Below are positions 54,857 through 63,794 of a stretch of DNA of 64,000 nt, piece by piece. Source of the DNA: Propionispora sp. 2/2-37 (GTDB taxonomy: Bacteria; Bacillota; Negativicutes; Propionisporales; Propionisporaceae). Both the position numbers and the translations under genes were made by a program. The notes beneath the pieces are model-generated. The model saw only the letters and a program-made list of their open reading frames with translations, had not been told where the DNA came from and ran no database searches. Positions within the stretch are counted from its first letter, which is position 1. Every line of letters begins with the position of its first letter. The DNA lies in assembly GCF_001298735.1 (NCBI RefSeq), contig NZ_CYSP01000020.1, positions 1 to 64,000 of the forward strand, written 5' to 3'.

Positions 54857-56179
54857 ATGGATTATGTACAAGGCACTTTTTTTGAAAATGTGCATAAAGC
54901 TCCCCTAGCTGATAGAATCAGGCCAAGAACCCTGGAAGAATATATTGGCCAGATACATATCCTTGGTAAAGGCAAGGTACTGAGACAGCTCATAGAATCA
55001 GATAATATTACTTCGATGATTCTATGGGGACCTCCTGGTGTTGGCAAAACTACCCTCGCGATGATAATCGCCAATATAACCAACGCCAAGTTTATAACCT
55101 TTAGCGCTGTAACCTCTGGCATCAAAGAGATTAAGGAGATAATGGCAAAAGCGGAACAGAGCAGGTTGATGGGCGAGCGGACCGTAATCTTTGTGGATGA
55201 AATTCACCGCTTTAACAAAGCACAACAGGATGCTTTTCTCCCTCACGTCGAGAAAGGCAATATTATTCTCATTGGCGCCACTACCGAAAATCCTTCTTTT
55301 GAGGTTAACTCTGCCTTGCTCTCGAGGAGTAGAGTGTTTGTTCTGCATTCTCTGCAAACAGAAGATATTCTGAAGCTATTAAAGCATGCCTTGCAAGATC
55401 AAAGAGGCTACGGCGGCCAGAATATTAAAATTGCCGATGAGCTGCTGGATTTAATCGCTGTATATTCCAATGGAGATGCCAGGACAGCGCTTAATGTGTT
55501 GGAAATGGCCGTGATGAGCGCTGATAAGCGGAGTGACGCTACGATAATAAGTAAAGATATCGTGGAAGGCTGTATCCAAAAGAAGGCGTTATTATATGAT
55601 AAAAATGGGGAAGAACACTATAATCTTATCTCTGCCTTGCACAAATCCATGCGCAACAGTGATCCCGATGCCGCGGTCTACTGGCTGGCCAGAATGCTGG
55701 AAGCCGGGGAAGAACCGCTGTTTATTGCCAGAAGGCTGATCCGCTTTGCTTCTGAAGACATCGGCCTGGCTGATCCTAGGGCCTTGGAAATGACTATCGC
55801 CGTGTATAATGCCGCCCATTATTTGGGCATGCCTGAGTGTAATGTGCACTTAACCCAGGCGGTGGTATATCTTTCCGTAGCTGCCAAGTCCAATGCGCTA
55901 TATATGGCCTATGAAAACGCTAAGAAGGATGCTAACAGCACCATGGCAGATGGTGTGCCGTTGCACCTTCGAAATGCTTCAACTAAGCTGATGGCAAACC
56001 TCAACTATGGTAAGGGTTATCAATATGCACATAATGTTGCAGATAAAGTAACCAATATGCAGTGTCTGCCGGAAAATTTGAAAGACCGGCAGTATTATCA
56101 GCCTACTGATCAAGGCCTTGAAAAAAATATAAAAGAACGCTTGGGGCTTATCAAAAAGCTGAAGACTAGAAAAACTTAG
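54857..56179 (+). CDS. rarA: Replication-associated recombination protein A
   Basis: This 440-residue AAA+ ATPase of the RarA/MgsA family acts at stalled forks. It has Walker A WGPPGVGKTT, Walker B FVDEIHRFNKAQQD, sensor ATTENPSFEVN and the tetramerisation C-terminus. This gene is more GC-rich than the preceding fragments. No strong ribosome binding site is present (GAGGAAATTAGGTG). Confidence 0.94.
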   Translation: MDYVQGTFFENVHKAPLADRIRPRTLEEYIGQIHILGKGKVLRQLIESDNITSMILWGPPGVGKTTLAMIIANITNAKFITFSAVTSGIKEIKEIMAKAEQSRLMGERTVIFVDEIHRFNKAQQDAFLPHVEKGNIILIGATTENPSFEVNSALLSRSRVFVLHSLQTEDILKLLKHALQDQRGYGGQNIKIADELLDLIAVYSNGDARTALNVLEMAVMSADKRSDATIISKDIVEGCIQKKALLYDKNGEEHYNLISALHKSMRNSDPDAAVYWLARMLEAGEEPLFIARRLIRFASEDIGLADPRALEMTIAVYNAAHYLGMPECNVHLTQAVVYLSVAAKSNALYMAYENAKKDANSTMADGVPLHLRNASTKLMANLNYGKGYQYAHNVADKVTNMQCLPENLKDRQYYQPTDQGLEKNIKERLGLIKKLKTRKT

Positions 56180-56250
56180 AAATCAGTTAAGGAGAAGCAA
56201 GGAGTTGTTTTTTAAAGGACTTTTGTATTCCTTAAAGAATTATTAAATAA

Positions 56251-56298
56251 GAACAAAATTACGTAAAAAAATTGGTTATTTAATGCATAATTTTGTTC
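56251..56298. repeat. Inverted repeat upstream of the Ser/Thr-rich gene
   Basis: GAACAAAATTA (56251-56261) is exactly complementary to 56288-56298, with a 26-base AT-rich loop. It may be an operator or an end structure of rarA; no T tail. Confidence 0.45.
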
Positions 56299-56377
56299 GA
56301 TATATATTTTAGATTGATAAGTTATGATTGTAAATGATTTAATATCTATAAAATAAATCTAAGAAAGAAGGTGCAAA

Positions 56378-56944
56378 ATGTCCCCAATCCTTAATACAAC
56401 ATCTAATGTTAATATGACTAATACCTTAAATTCTTCTAGGCAAGCAAATCAGCAAAAAATAACGCAAGATGAAGAAAAGTCTCAGAGTGCGGTTTCAACT
56501 AACAACGCAGTAAATGTCGCATCATCATTTGAGCTTAGTACCGATAAAGCGACTTCGGAAGATGCAAATGCAGCTGTTTCCCCAGCATATACGGTTGAAA
56601 TCAGCGAGGAGGGTGCCCGCTTAAGTGCTCTCGGTTCCTCTATTGCACCTACAGCTACCGCTAGTCAATCACCGGTTAAGGAGAATGCAGTAAGTTCTTC
56701 TACTGATTCTGCGATCATTTCTCAAGCCAGTGTGGCTGCGAATAAAACGGAAAGCGCTGAAGATAGCGAAACTGACTCTACTTCCGACTCCAGTTCTACC
56801 AATCTTACACAATACAGTGAATATGAATTAAAGCAAATGTTAAATAACGGTAAGATTACTCAAAGTGAATATAATGCCGAAATAACTAGACGTGAAGAAG
56901 TAGAACAAAAAACAGCCGTTCCTGTAACTAATGTTAGTGTTTGA
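56378..56944 (+). CDS. Ser/Thr-rich protein with SHOCT-like tail, unknown
   Basis: This 188-residue protein is low in complexity: residues 1-140 are rich in Ser, Thr, Ala and Asn without signal peptide. A short motif YTVEISEEGARLSALGS (about residues 71-87) recurs in uncharacterised Firmicute proteins. The C-terminal YSEYELKQMLNNGKITQSEY (about residues 146-165) resembles a SHOCT domain. GAAGGTG precedes the ATG. Function unknown. Confidence 0.7.
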   Translation: MSPILNTTSNVNMTNTLNSSRQANQQKITQDEEKSQSAVSTNNAVNVASSFELSTDKATSEDANAAVSPAYTVEISEEGARLSALGSSIAPTATASQSPVKENAVSSSTDSAIISQASVAANKTESAEDSETDSTSDSSSTNLTQYSEYELKQMLNNGKITQSEYNAEITRREEVEQKTAVPVTNVSV

Positions 56945-57510
56945 ATAGCTTAAATATATCAGAATAAAAAGATAAACACCTTTTTTTTATTTCTACAAAT
57001 AAAACATTCTCACGATATTTTTGCGATAATTGGTATGTTACATACCTACTAATTTAAAACTTGTTTCGAGGAAGAACTTGTCCGGTGGCTTCAGCTACCG
57101 GATTTTTTATTACGGTTTTTTGTATTCGATAAAATGAAAATGGAGAACTGTTTATTATTAAGCAACATATTGTGTAACGTGAACGGTAACGTGAGAAGGC
57201 ACATCATGAAGAAACCATGAGAACACTCGGAGGATTGGTATTACTGGGTGTCATATAATAATTAAAAAATTTAAATCTACATAAATAAATTCCCGTTTTT
57301 GTTACGTACCGGACGGGGAATGATGATAATGATTAGGGTCTCGGAATAATCTGAAAATTAACTCAATAGCGTTTATTCGCTGTCCGGGTTATTTAAACGG
57401 TAACAGCCTGTTATCTTAAGCTGATCATTCCGATAGAGTATGCTGGCAAATATGCCGTTTTTTTCGGATACTGAAATTAGAGGGCAACCAACAATGGAAT
57501 ATGTAGCTTT
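56945..57510. other. Gene-poor stretch
   Basis: I see no coding frame of quality here. It holds a terminator at 57081-57108, a weak hairpin around 57289-57328 (ATTCCCGT/ACGGGGAAT, one bulge) and a 13-base palindrome at 57401-57413. No riboswitch class I know fits. Confidence 0.5.
57081..57108 (+). terminator. Terminator with no clear gene before it
   Basis: TCCGGTGGC (57081-57089) pairs with 57094-57102 (one G-U) around TTCA and is followed by six T. It is 137 bases after the Ser/Thr-rich gene and may end that transcript or an unrecognised small RNA. Confidence 0.8.
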
Positions 57511-57798
57511 TTATATAGCATGTTTTACACGGTCACGTTCTTCTTGTTTTTTGGCATTATTCCATTTCTCTGTGGTACCCACCAAATAACCGGTAATTCG
57601 GCGAATACGTTCAAAAGGAATCGGGACGGTACGGTAGTGAATGTCCACGTATTCTTTATCAACAGTAATGTTTACTGATATGAGTTTATTTTTGATTTTT
57701 GTTTGCAACTGGTCTATATAAATAGCTACCTCTTCATTGGCAATTTCACCTTTTACGTTAACTTCAATTTGATTATAAGCAAAAGTGCGGACAGACAT
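57511..57798 (-). CDS. Small protein with NrdD-like C-terminal motif
   Basis: This 95-residue protein ends with RIRRITGYLVGT and WNNAKKQEERDRVKH, which resemble the tail of anaerobic ribonucleotide reductase NrdD (RVTGYLRP, WNKGKxEEFKDR), but the zinc cysteines and glycyl radical site are absent. The N-terminal half is a small alpha-beta domain. AAGGAG lies before the ATG on the minus strand. Such stand-alone proteins occur in Clostridia and Negativicutes. Function unknown. Confidence 0.75.
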   Translation of the reverse strand: MSVRTFAYNQIEVNVKGEIANEEVAIYIDQLQTKIKNKLISVNITVDKEYVDIHYRTVPIPFERIRRITGYLVGTTEKWNNAKKQEERDRVKHAI

Positions 57799-58131
57799 AA
57801 AACACGCTCCTTGTAATTAATATATATAATTCATTAATTATATTTCCACATTAAATGTAAAATTCCTTTGATAGTTATTGCTCTTTAAATGAAATATTAA
57901 TGTACCTAAAAGACAATTTCATCTGATGTAACAGGATAGTAAATAAAAAATTTGGAGTAATTCTTATTTTCGCAGTATAATTAAAACTATTACACATATT
58001 CAGGAAATAGGTTTTGGAAAAAATATAGTAACAATGATCAGTTTTTTAGTTAACAACCGGTTTTTTCCAAAGGGATTCTATAAGGTGTTCTGCGGAAATA
58101 AAAATGGGTGCAGGAGACACTTGTTATTGTT

Positions 58132-58159
58132 TTGTAATCATTTCGCTAAAAGCTATAAT
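58132..58159 (+). promoter_or_regulatory. Predicted sigma-A promoter of the 3D-domain gene
   Basis: TTGTAA at 58132-58137, a 16-base spacer and TATAAT at 58154-58159. The rest of the gap from 57799 is AT-rich, with no gene seen. The leader is about 138 bases. Confidence 0.6.
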
Positions 58160-58211
58160 TTACTTCGAATTAATTTTTGTAATTTATTAATACTATAAAT
58201 ACTTATATTAG

Positions 58212-58240
58212 TTAACTGGTTTGTCAATCAAACCAGTTAA
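58212..58240 (+). promoter_or_regulatory. Leader hairpin before the 3D-domain gene
   Basis: TTAACTGGTTT (58212-58222) pairs perfectly with 58230-58240 around seven bases. No T tail follows, so it is not a terminator; it may stabilise the mRNA or be a regulatory site. Confidence 0.5.
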
Positions 58241-58303
58241 GGAAAATTATGGATTTCGTTAAGATCATGGCGTTAAAGTAGAAAATATTTTACAAAGGAG
58301 GAC

Positions 58304-58836
58304 ATGTTGGTGAAACGTCACAAACGCCATAAAGGAAAAATAAAACGAATTGCAGCCGCTCTTGCAGGAGCAGCTATTATGTCATCTGCGGTTTTGCCGG
58401 GGCTACCATCTGCTGTTGTACACGCATCCGCTAACAAGAATAAAACGGAAGCAACACAACAGGTAAAGCATGAAAAGAAAACATTTAAAAAAGAAAAAAC
58501 ACCTCGCCATTATGAAGATGTTTTAGAAGCTACTGCCACTGCTTATGCGCCAGGACCTCATAATAATGATCAATGGGGTAATAAAACCCATCTTGGAACG
58601 CAGGTTCGTCCTGGTATCATAGCTGTTGACCCTAATATTATTCCTTAGGCTCTAAAGTATATATTCAATATCCTGACGGAACAGGAACGTATGCAGTAGC
58701 AGAAGATACAGGCGGAGCGATTAAGGGGAATCGTATTGATATCGCTAAATGGACTGTAGAAGAGGCTAAAGATTTCGGCATGAAAAATGTAAAGGTTTAT
58801 ATTGTCGATAAAAATACGGATAATAATGATAAATGA
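58304..58836 (+). pseudogene. Secreted 3D-domain protein, frameshifted
   Basis: The first frame (58304-58648, 114 residues) has a basic signal peptide (cleavage near VVHASA, about residue 42) and the first half of a 3D domain (ATATAYAPG, AVDPNIIP). It stops at TAG 58646. One frame back, from about 58645, LGSKVYIQYPDG to AEDTGGAIKGNRIDI and a stop at 58834 complete the domain, including the DTG aspartate. One missing T at CCTTAGG explains it. The whole would be a cell wall lytic protein of about 177 residues. AAAGGAGG precedes the ATG. Confidence 0.85.
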
Positions 58837-58842
58837 AGAAAG

Positions 58843-58874
58843 AAAAAACATTGCAACCTGGCAATGTTTTTTTT
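58843..58874 (+). terminator. Terminator after the 3D-domain gene
   Basis: A twelve-base-pair stem (58843-58854 with 58861-58872) around six bases, ending in T. Confidence 0.85.
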
Positions 58875-58956
58875 AAAATTGCTAATTTTAGCAGGGATAA
58901 TATAAAATCTGAATAATTATGTAATTATATCAACTCTTAAGGGGGCCTTCTGATAG

Positions 58957-60399
58957 ATGTATGATGTATGTGTGATTGGTGCAGGCGTGGTAGGGCTCAA
59001 TATTGCCAGAGAACTGGCAAAATATAAACTGAAACTTTGTGTTCTTGAGAAAGAAGACGATGTGAGTTGCGGTTGTTCTAAGGCTAACAGTGGAATTGTT
59101 CATGGAGGTTATTCGGATGAACCTGGAATTTTAAAGGCCAAACTATGTATCCGGGGAAACCGTATGTATGAAAAATTGAATAAAGAATTACACTTTGGCT
59201 ATAGAAGAACGGGATCATTGGTTTTGGCTTTTGAAAATGAAGAGATATCCAAACTACAACAATTATATGATAGGGGTATTGCTAATGGTGTTGAAGGGTT
59301 AGAAATATTGTCTTCAGAAGAAGTGCTGCAAAAAGAACCTTATGTAAGTAAAAATATTAAAGCAGCATTATACTGCGAAAATGCGGGAGTAACTTCACCT
59401 TATGAATTTGCGATTGCATTAGCTGAAAATGCCATTAATAATGGTGTAGATATCAAATTGCAGTCTGAAGTCGTCGGAATTAACAATGCAAACAGTTATT
59501 TTGAAATTTCCCTTAGTAATGGCAAGATCATTACGGCACGTTATGTAGTTAATGCGGCCGGGATATACAGTGATAAAATTGCTAATATGCTAGAAATAAC
59601 GGAGTATACAATTATGCCGCGTCGCGGACAATATTTGTTATTGGATAAAGAGGAAAATTATTTGACACAATCCGTTATTTTTCAGGTACCTACCCCGCTT
59701 GGCAAGGGTATTTTAGTGACAACTACTTATCATGGAAATCTAATGATCGGTCCTAATGCCGAGGAAATTGAAGATAAAGAAGATATCGGTACTGATGAAA
59801 AAACATTAAAATATATTGTGGAAACAGCTCGTAAATCGGTACCTGATTTTAATATTAAAAAGGTTTTAAAGTCTTTTGCCGGAAATCGTCCTGTTGCCAA
59901 TGTTACTGATTGGGTAATCGGAGAAAGTAGCGTAAAAAGATTTATTAATCTTATCGGGATCGACTCTCCTGGGTTAACCGCTTCGCCGGCTATTGCACTG
60001 GAAGTAAAAGAAGTCTTACAACAGGCCGGACTTATTTTAGAACACAATTCCCAATTTATATCAGAAAGAAAACCTATTATTAAACCTAAAATCGACCCAT
60101 TCCAAGGATCAATTGAATCAACAAACCCCGAGAAACATATTATTTGCCGTTGCGAGCAAGTGACGGAAGCAGAGATTGTCGATTGTTTACAGCGCGGTAT
60201 TCCGATACGTTCTCTTGATGCAGTGAGCCGGCGGACACGTGCGGGACATGGGAAATGCCAGGGAGTTTTCTGTGGACCCAGAGTAAAAAAACTAATGGCT
60301 GAACAGTTACATATTTCTATTGAAGATATCAAATCTAAAAGTAATGATTCGTCGCTTTTAGCACAGCGTGTAAAGCGTATAGATTTACGTAATCTATAA
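58957..60399 (+). CDS. FAD-dependent oxidoreductase with BFD iron-sulfur domain (GlpA/LhgO-like)
   Basis: This 480-residue enzyme has an N-terminal FAD-binding Rossmann motif (VIGAGVVGLNIARELA), a DAO-type substrate domain, and a C-terminal BFD-like [2Fe-2S] domain with four cysteines (IICRCEQVTEAEI, GKCQGVFCGP, about residues 395-445). Related proteins oxidise glycerol-3-phosphate or 2-hydroxyglutarate. The partner genes (glpB-like, DUF1667) that follow in Clostridia are absent here. GGGGGCC precedes the ATG. Substrate open. Confidence 0.85.
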   Translation: MYDVCVIGAGVVGLNIARELAKYKLKLCVLEKEDDVSCGCSKANSGIVHGGYSDEPGILKAKLCIRGNRMYEKLNKELHFGYRRTGSLVLAFENEEISKLQQLYDRGIANGVEGLEILSSEEVLQKEPYVSKNIKAALYCENAGVTSPYEFAIALAENAINNGVDIKLQSEVVGINNANSYFEISLSNGKIITARYVVNAAGIYSDKIANMLEITEYTIMPRRGQYLLLDKEENYLTQSVIFQVPTPLGKGILVTTTYHGNLMIGPNAEEIEDKEDIGTDEKTLKYIVETARKSVPDFNIKKVLKSFAGNRPVANVTDWVIGESSVKRFINLIGIDSPGLTASPAIALEVKEVLQQAGLILEHNSQFISERKPIIKPKIDPFQGSIESTNPEKHIICRCEQVTEAEIVDCLQRGIPIRSLDAVSRRTRAGHGKCQGVFCGPRVKKLMAEQLHISIEDIKSKSNDSSLLAQRVKRIDLRNL

Positions 60400-60442
60400 A
60401 GAAAATAACTCAAAAGTTATGCTTTTGAGTTATTTTCTTTTA
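60398..60442. terminator. Long bidirectional terminator
   Basis: A 19-base-pair perfect stem (60398-60416 with 60422-60440) around TTATG. The A-rich left and T-rich right flanks let it serve both the FAD gene and the minus-strand microprotein. Confidence 0.9.
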
Positions 60443-60556
60443 TTAGCTGCAGCCACAAGATTTCGTTTTTGGCTTTTTATTATCCTGTTTTACATTGGGA
60501 GCAATTTCTTTGGCAAATTCGGATGATTTATTGGTTTTTGGTTTACATTTACCCAT
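60443..60556 (-). CDS. 37-residue microprotein with CGCS tail
   Basis: On the minus strand, AGGAGGTGATGAT is followed directly by an ATG and a 37-residue frame MGKCKPKTNKSSEFAKEIAP ... KSCGCS. It is basic, has a cysteine near the start and a CxC at the end, which could bind a metal or be oxidised. Its stop codon lies next to the shared terminator. The perfect ribosome binding site makes it very likely real. Family unknown. Confidence 0.75.
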   Translation of the reverse strand: MGKCKPKTNKSSEFAKEIAPNVKQDNKKPKTKSCGCS

Positions 60557-60648
60557 ATCATCACCTCCTGAATATAAGGTTCCCATAAAAGTCTTATAAA
60601 ATAGCTGTTAAATTTTATTATCCCAATATATTTTTTTCAAAAAAATAA

Positions 60649-61593
60649 CTAGCAGGGTACTTTAATGTTGCGTCCATACGTATGCAAGTAAGAAGTGACC
60701 GGAAGTTGATGTTGATTGAAAATAATGGTAGCAGAATGTAAAAATTTATGATTTAAGATATAACGTAAATCATAAATTTTGACTTTAACTACATTATTTT
60801 CTTTGGCTTCTTCAAAATAAGCGAAAGGAGAAAAGGTACGAAAAAAACGTCCAAGAGGCGTTTTTTGAGCTTCACTAATAAGAACTGAGGAAGTTTTTTT
60901 ACAGGGGAATGTGGCCGTAATTTGAACAGTTAAATTTATATTTGATATTCGTCCGGCAAAATATCCCTGGTCTGTCTGTACAACAAAATCCAAATTAAAC
61001 AGATGTCGTAATGAAGGCATGATTAATATTTGATGTACAATATAATCCTTTAAATATTGCTTTAAATAGCAATAGGCCTGTTTTTTCAAAAACAAACGAA
61101 AAAGAGTATAGGCAAACAAAGAAACAGCCAAATACCATGAAAATTGACCGGCATAATAAATATAAATATCAAAGACGAATAAAAGCGCTAGAATAATAGG
61201 ATCAAAGACATTTAAAAGATGACAGCTGATTCGTTCTTTTTTTAATGGCCACAATAAGGCCGCACCATGGGTGTTGGCATAATCGCTTAGTATGTGAGAC
61301 AAACCGCCGACGAATGCCCATAAAAAAAGTGACATGATGTCGGCTGAGGATACAAATACATGTACACTTATGGCGATAAATAAAGACCATCCAATAATAC
61401 CCGGAAAAGAATGGGAAGAAGCACGATGTTGTTTTAAATATGTCATACCACCACGTATGTGAGTAAAAATGTCTAAATCAGGCGCCTGAGCACCTAGTAT
61501 GGTGGAAATAAAAATTGGGTCGGAAAATGCTGGTTGGTGGCCGGAAAGTACTGCCAAGGAAAAACCAATAAGTGCATGAGAAACTGCATCCAC
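60649..61593 (-). CDS. Membrane-bound metal-dependent hydrolase, YdjM/DUF457 family
   Basis: This 314-residue protein has the family motifs SHALIGF, GAQAPDLDIFT, HRASSHSFPG and HILSDYANTHG (metal ligands) among four to five membrane helices, then a long soluble C-terminal part (residues 190-314). GTG 61593 with GAGGTG before it gives MDAVSHALIG, the usual start; the frame opens nine bases earlier. Substrate unknown. Confidence 0.85.
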   Translation of the reverse strand: MDAVSHALIGFSLAVLSGHQPAFSDPIFISTILGAQAPDLDIFTHIRGGMTYLKQHRASSHSFPGIIGWSLFIAISVHVFVSSADIMSLFLWAFVGGLSHILSDYANTHGAALLWPLKKERISCHLLNVFDPIILALLFVFDIYIYYAGQFSWYLAVSLFAYTLFRLFLKKQAYCYLKQYLKDYIVHQILIMPSLRHLFNLDFVVQTDQGYFAGRISNINLTVQITATFPCKKTSSVLISEAQKTPLGRFFRTFSPFAYFEEAKENNVVKVKIYDLRYILNHKFLHSATIIFNQHQLPVTSYLHTYGRNIKVPC

Positions 61594-61850
61594 GTAGTTC
61601 ACCTCATAAAAATAACTTTACATAAATTATATGTAAGGTGTATTTTTTTGTCGATGGTAAGTAGTGGCACTGTAATGCACAAATTAGGTTATAGTGCTTT
61701 TTGAGCAAATTTAACAATATTTATAGAATTTCTATTAAAATTCGGCAATAATAAACATTTATCCTATAGGATCATAAAATATAGTAATATTTATCGTTAC
61801 CTAAATGAATCATAGTATGATATGATACAATTATTATTTTTCATGCTTAA

Positions 61851-61879
61851 TTGTAAAATGTACGCTCACTAGTTAATCT
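61851..61879 (+). promoter_or_regulatory. Possible promoter of sulP
   Basis: TTGTAA at 61851-61856, a 17-base spacer and TAATCT at 61874-61879, a moderate match. A weaker hairpin with five T (61667-61702) also lies in this gap and may end an upstream transcript. Confidence 0.4.
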
Positions 61880-61917
61880 ATTTGGTATGAAACGGAAACC
61901 TGGACAATGACAGACTA

Positions 61918-61970
61918 TGCTGCACAGAGTATAGCCAGCCTAAGGGTGTAGAGCCATACTCTGTGCAGCA
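61918..61970 (+). promoter_or_regulatory. Large leader hairpin before sulP
   Basis: TGCTGCACAGAGTAT (61918-61932) is exactly complementary to 61956-61970, with a 23-base loop. It lies 55 bases before the sulP start. The tail ATTTGTATTT is a poor terminator, so this may be an attenuator or a protein-binding RNA element. Confidence 0.6.
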
Positions 61971-62025
61971 TTTGTATTTATCAGCTATACAATTGGAACT
62001 TTTATAGCTTTGTGGAGGTTAACAC

Positions 62026-63780
62026 TTGGACGATGATGCTGAAAGGAAGTTTTATATGACACGTGCGCTTAGAATACCACTGAAACGCTATTTTTCGCGG
62101 TTTTTTAAAAAGGATTTATTATCCGGCCTTACGGTTGGTGTAATTTCGTTACCGTTAGCTATGGCCTTTGCTATTGCCTCCGGTGTAAAGCCTGAATACG
62201 GCATTTATACGACGATTATTGCCGCCTGCTTGGTAGCCATTTTTGGTGGAAGCAGGTTTCAGGTTGCCGGCCCTACTGGTGCGTTCATTCCTATATTGTT
62301 ATCTATTGTTTTAACGTATGGTTATGAAAATTTACTTATTGCAGGGTTTATGTCTGGTATTATTTTAATAGTGATGGGTTTATTGGATATGGGTTCGTTG
62401 ATAAAATTTATTCCCCGTTCCGTAACGATTGGTTTTACAGCAGGAATTGCAGTCAATATTTTTACCGGGCAGGTTCCAAACTTTTTGGGACTTACCGGTA
62501 TTGAACGTCATGAGAGTTTTGTTGCCAATGTAATTGAGATTGTGAGACATTTTGGTACACTGAATCCTTATAGTGCTCTTACGTCGTTCATTTGTTTGGT
62601 TATGATTCTGATTACACCCCGGATCTTTCCTAAAATACCCGGTTCATTAATTGGTCTTTTAGTATCTACCATTGTAGCCACTGTGGCATATCCAAATGAA
62701 ATCAGTACCATTGCTTCGACTTTTGGCGGAATACCGGGGAATTTACCCCAGCTTGTGATTCCGGAAATAACTTTAGAAAAAGTCGAGCAGCTTTTCCAGC
62801 CGGCGCTTACTATTGCTATTTTGGGTGCTATAGAATCTTTGTTATCTGCTGTGGTTGCTGACGGCATGGCTGGCACACAGCATAATAGCAATCGTGAATT
62901 AATCGGACAGGGGATTGCCAATTTTGTGGCACCACTTTTTGGCGGTATTCCTGCCACCGGTGCTATCGCCCGTACTGCAACCAATATTCGGACAGGAGCA
63001 GCCACACAGTATTCAGCACTTATTTCAGGGATTTTTGTTTTGCTGACGATGCTGATTCTGGCCCGGTATGCTGGTCTAATTCCGCTGGCCAGCATGGCTC
63101 CTATATTAATGGTAGTGTCTTATAATATGAGTCAGCATCATGCTTTTGCTGCTATACTAAAGGTCCGTACACTGAGCTCCGTTGTACTTTTGATTTCATT
63201 TTTTCTTACTGTATTTGTCAACTTAACGATTGCTGTTGAAGTCGGGCTATTGTTAGCGATGATTCTTTTTGTTAAACGTATGAGTGATATTCTTGCGGTC
63301 AATCCGGTTGTTTTAGATAAGGAAAATAACATTATTGAAATTGCGGACGAAGAAATTCTTGAAGATTATACCTGTTCAGAAATTAGTATTTTCAGCATTG
63401 ACGGTCCATTATTTTTCGGTGCGGCCCAAATGTTCTCGCAAAGTATCATGGATACCATCCACTATGATCCTAAAATCCTTATTCTGCGCATGAGTAAAGT
63501 ATCTATCATTGATATAACCGGTGAAAATCACCTTCGCAGTATTGTCGAACGTTTACAGAAAAAAGGTATTACCGTTCTGATTGCCGGATTAAACGGACAA
63601 CCGGAGAAGAAACTGCGGGTTACGGGGCTTTATGATATCATCGGAAATAGGAACTTTTTTCCACATACCACAACGGCTATTGAATATGCTTATCAGCATA
63701 TTGATAAAAATTACTGCCAAAAATGCACTAAATCTGTTTTTAAACAGTGCGGACTAGGCTATAATGATAATAATAAGTGA
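62026..63780 (+). CDS. SulP family anion transporter
   Basis: This 584-residue inner membrane protein has about twelve helices with the SulP motif [25 protein letters not shown] and a C-terminal STAS domain (about residues 445-550). Substrates of the family are sulfate, bicarbonate or dicarboxylates; none can be chosen here. Unusually the last 25 residues hold three cysteines ([12 protein letters not shown]). TTG 62026 has GGAGG seven bases before it; ATG 62056 is an alternative. Confidence 0.92.
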   Translation: MDDDAERKFYMTRALRIPLKRYFSRFFKKDLLSGLTVGVISLPLAMAFAIASGVKPEYGIYTTIIAACLVAIFGGSRFQVAGPTGAFIPILLSIVLTYGYENLLIAGFMSGIILIVMGLLDMGSLIKFIPRSVTIGFTAGIAVNIFTGQVPNFLGLTGIERHESFVANVIEIVRHFGTLNPYSALTSFICLVMILITPRIFPKIPGSLIGLLVSTIVATVAYPNEISTIASTFGGIPGNLPQLVIPEITLEKVEQLFQPALTIAILGAIESLLSAVVADGMAGTQHNSNRELIGQGIANFVAPLFGGIPATGAIARTATNIRTGAATQYSALISGIFVLLTMLILARYAGLIPLASMAPILMVVSYNMSQHHAFAAILKVRTLSSVVLLISFFLTVFVNLTIAVEVGLLLAMILFVKRMSDILAVNPVVLDKENNIIEIADEEILEDYTCSEISIFSIDGPLFFGAAQMFSQSIMDTIHYDPKILILRMSKVSIIDITGENHLRSIVERLQKKGITVLIAGLNGQPEKKLRVTGLYDIIGNRNFFPHTTTAIEYAYQHIDKNYCQKCTKSVFKQCGLGYNDNNK

Positions 63781-63794
63781 TTTGGGGGATTCAA

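Noticed and set aside
57140..57480. Riboswitch (c-di-GMP, c-di-AMP or cobalamin) before 57.5 kb
   Set aside because: No conserved core of these classes could be matched and the next plus-strand gene is 800 bases away.
58640..58650. Programmed frameshift in the 3D-domain gene
   Set aside because: The shift is -1, but the bases do not form a slippery heptamer and no downstream pseudoknot was seen; a one-base deletion explains it better.
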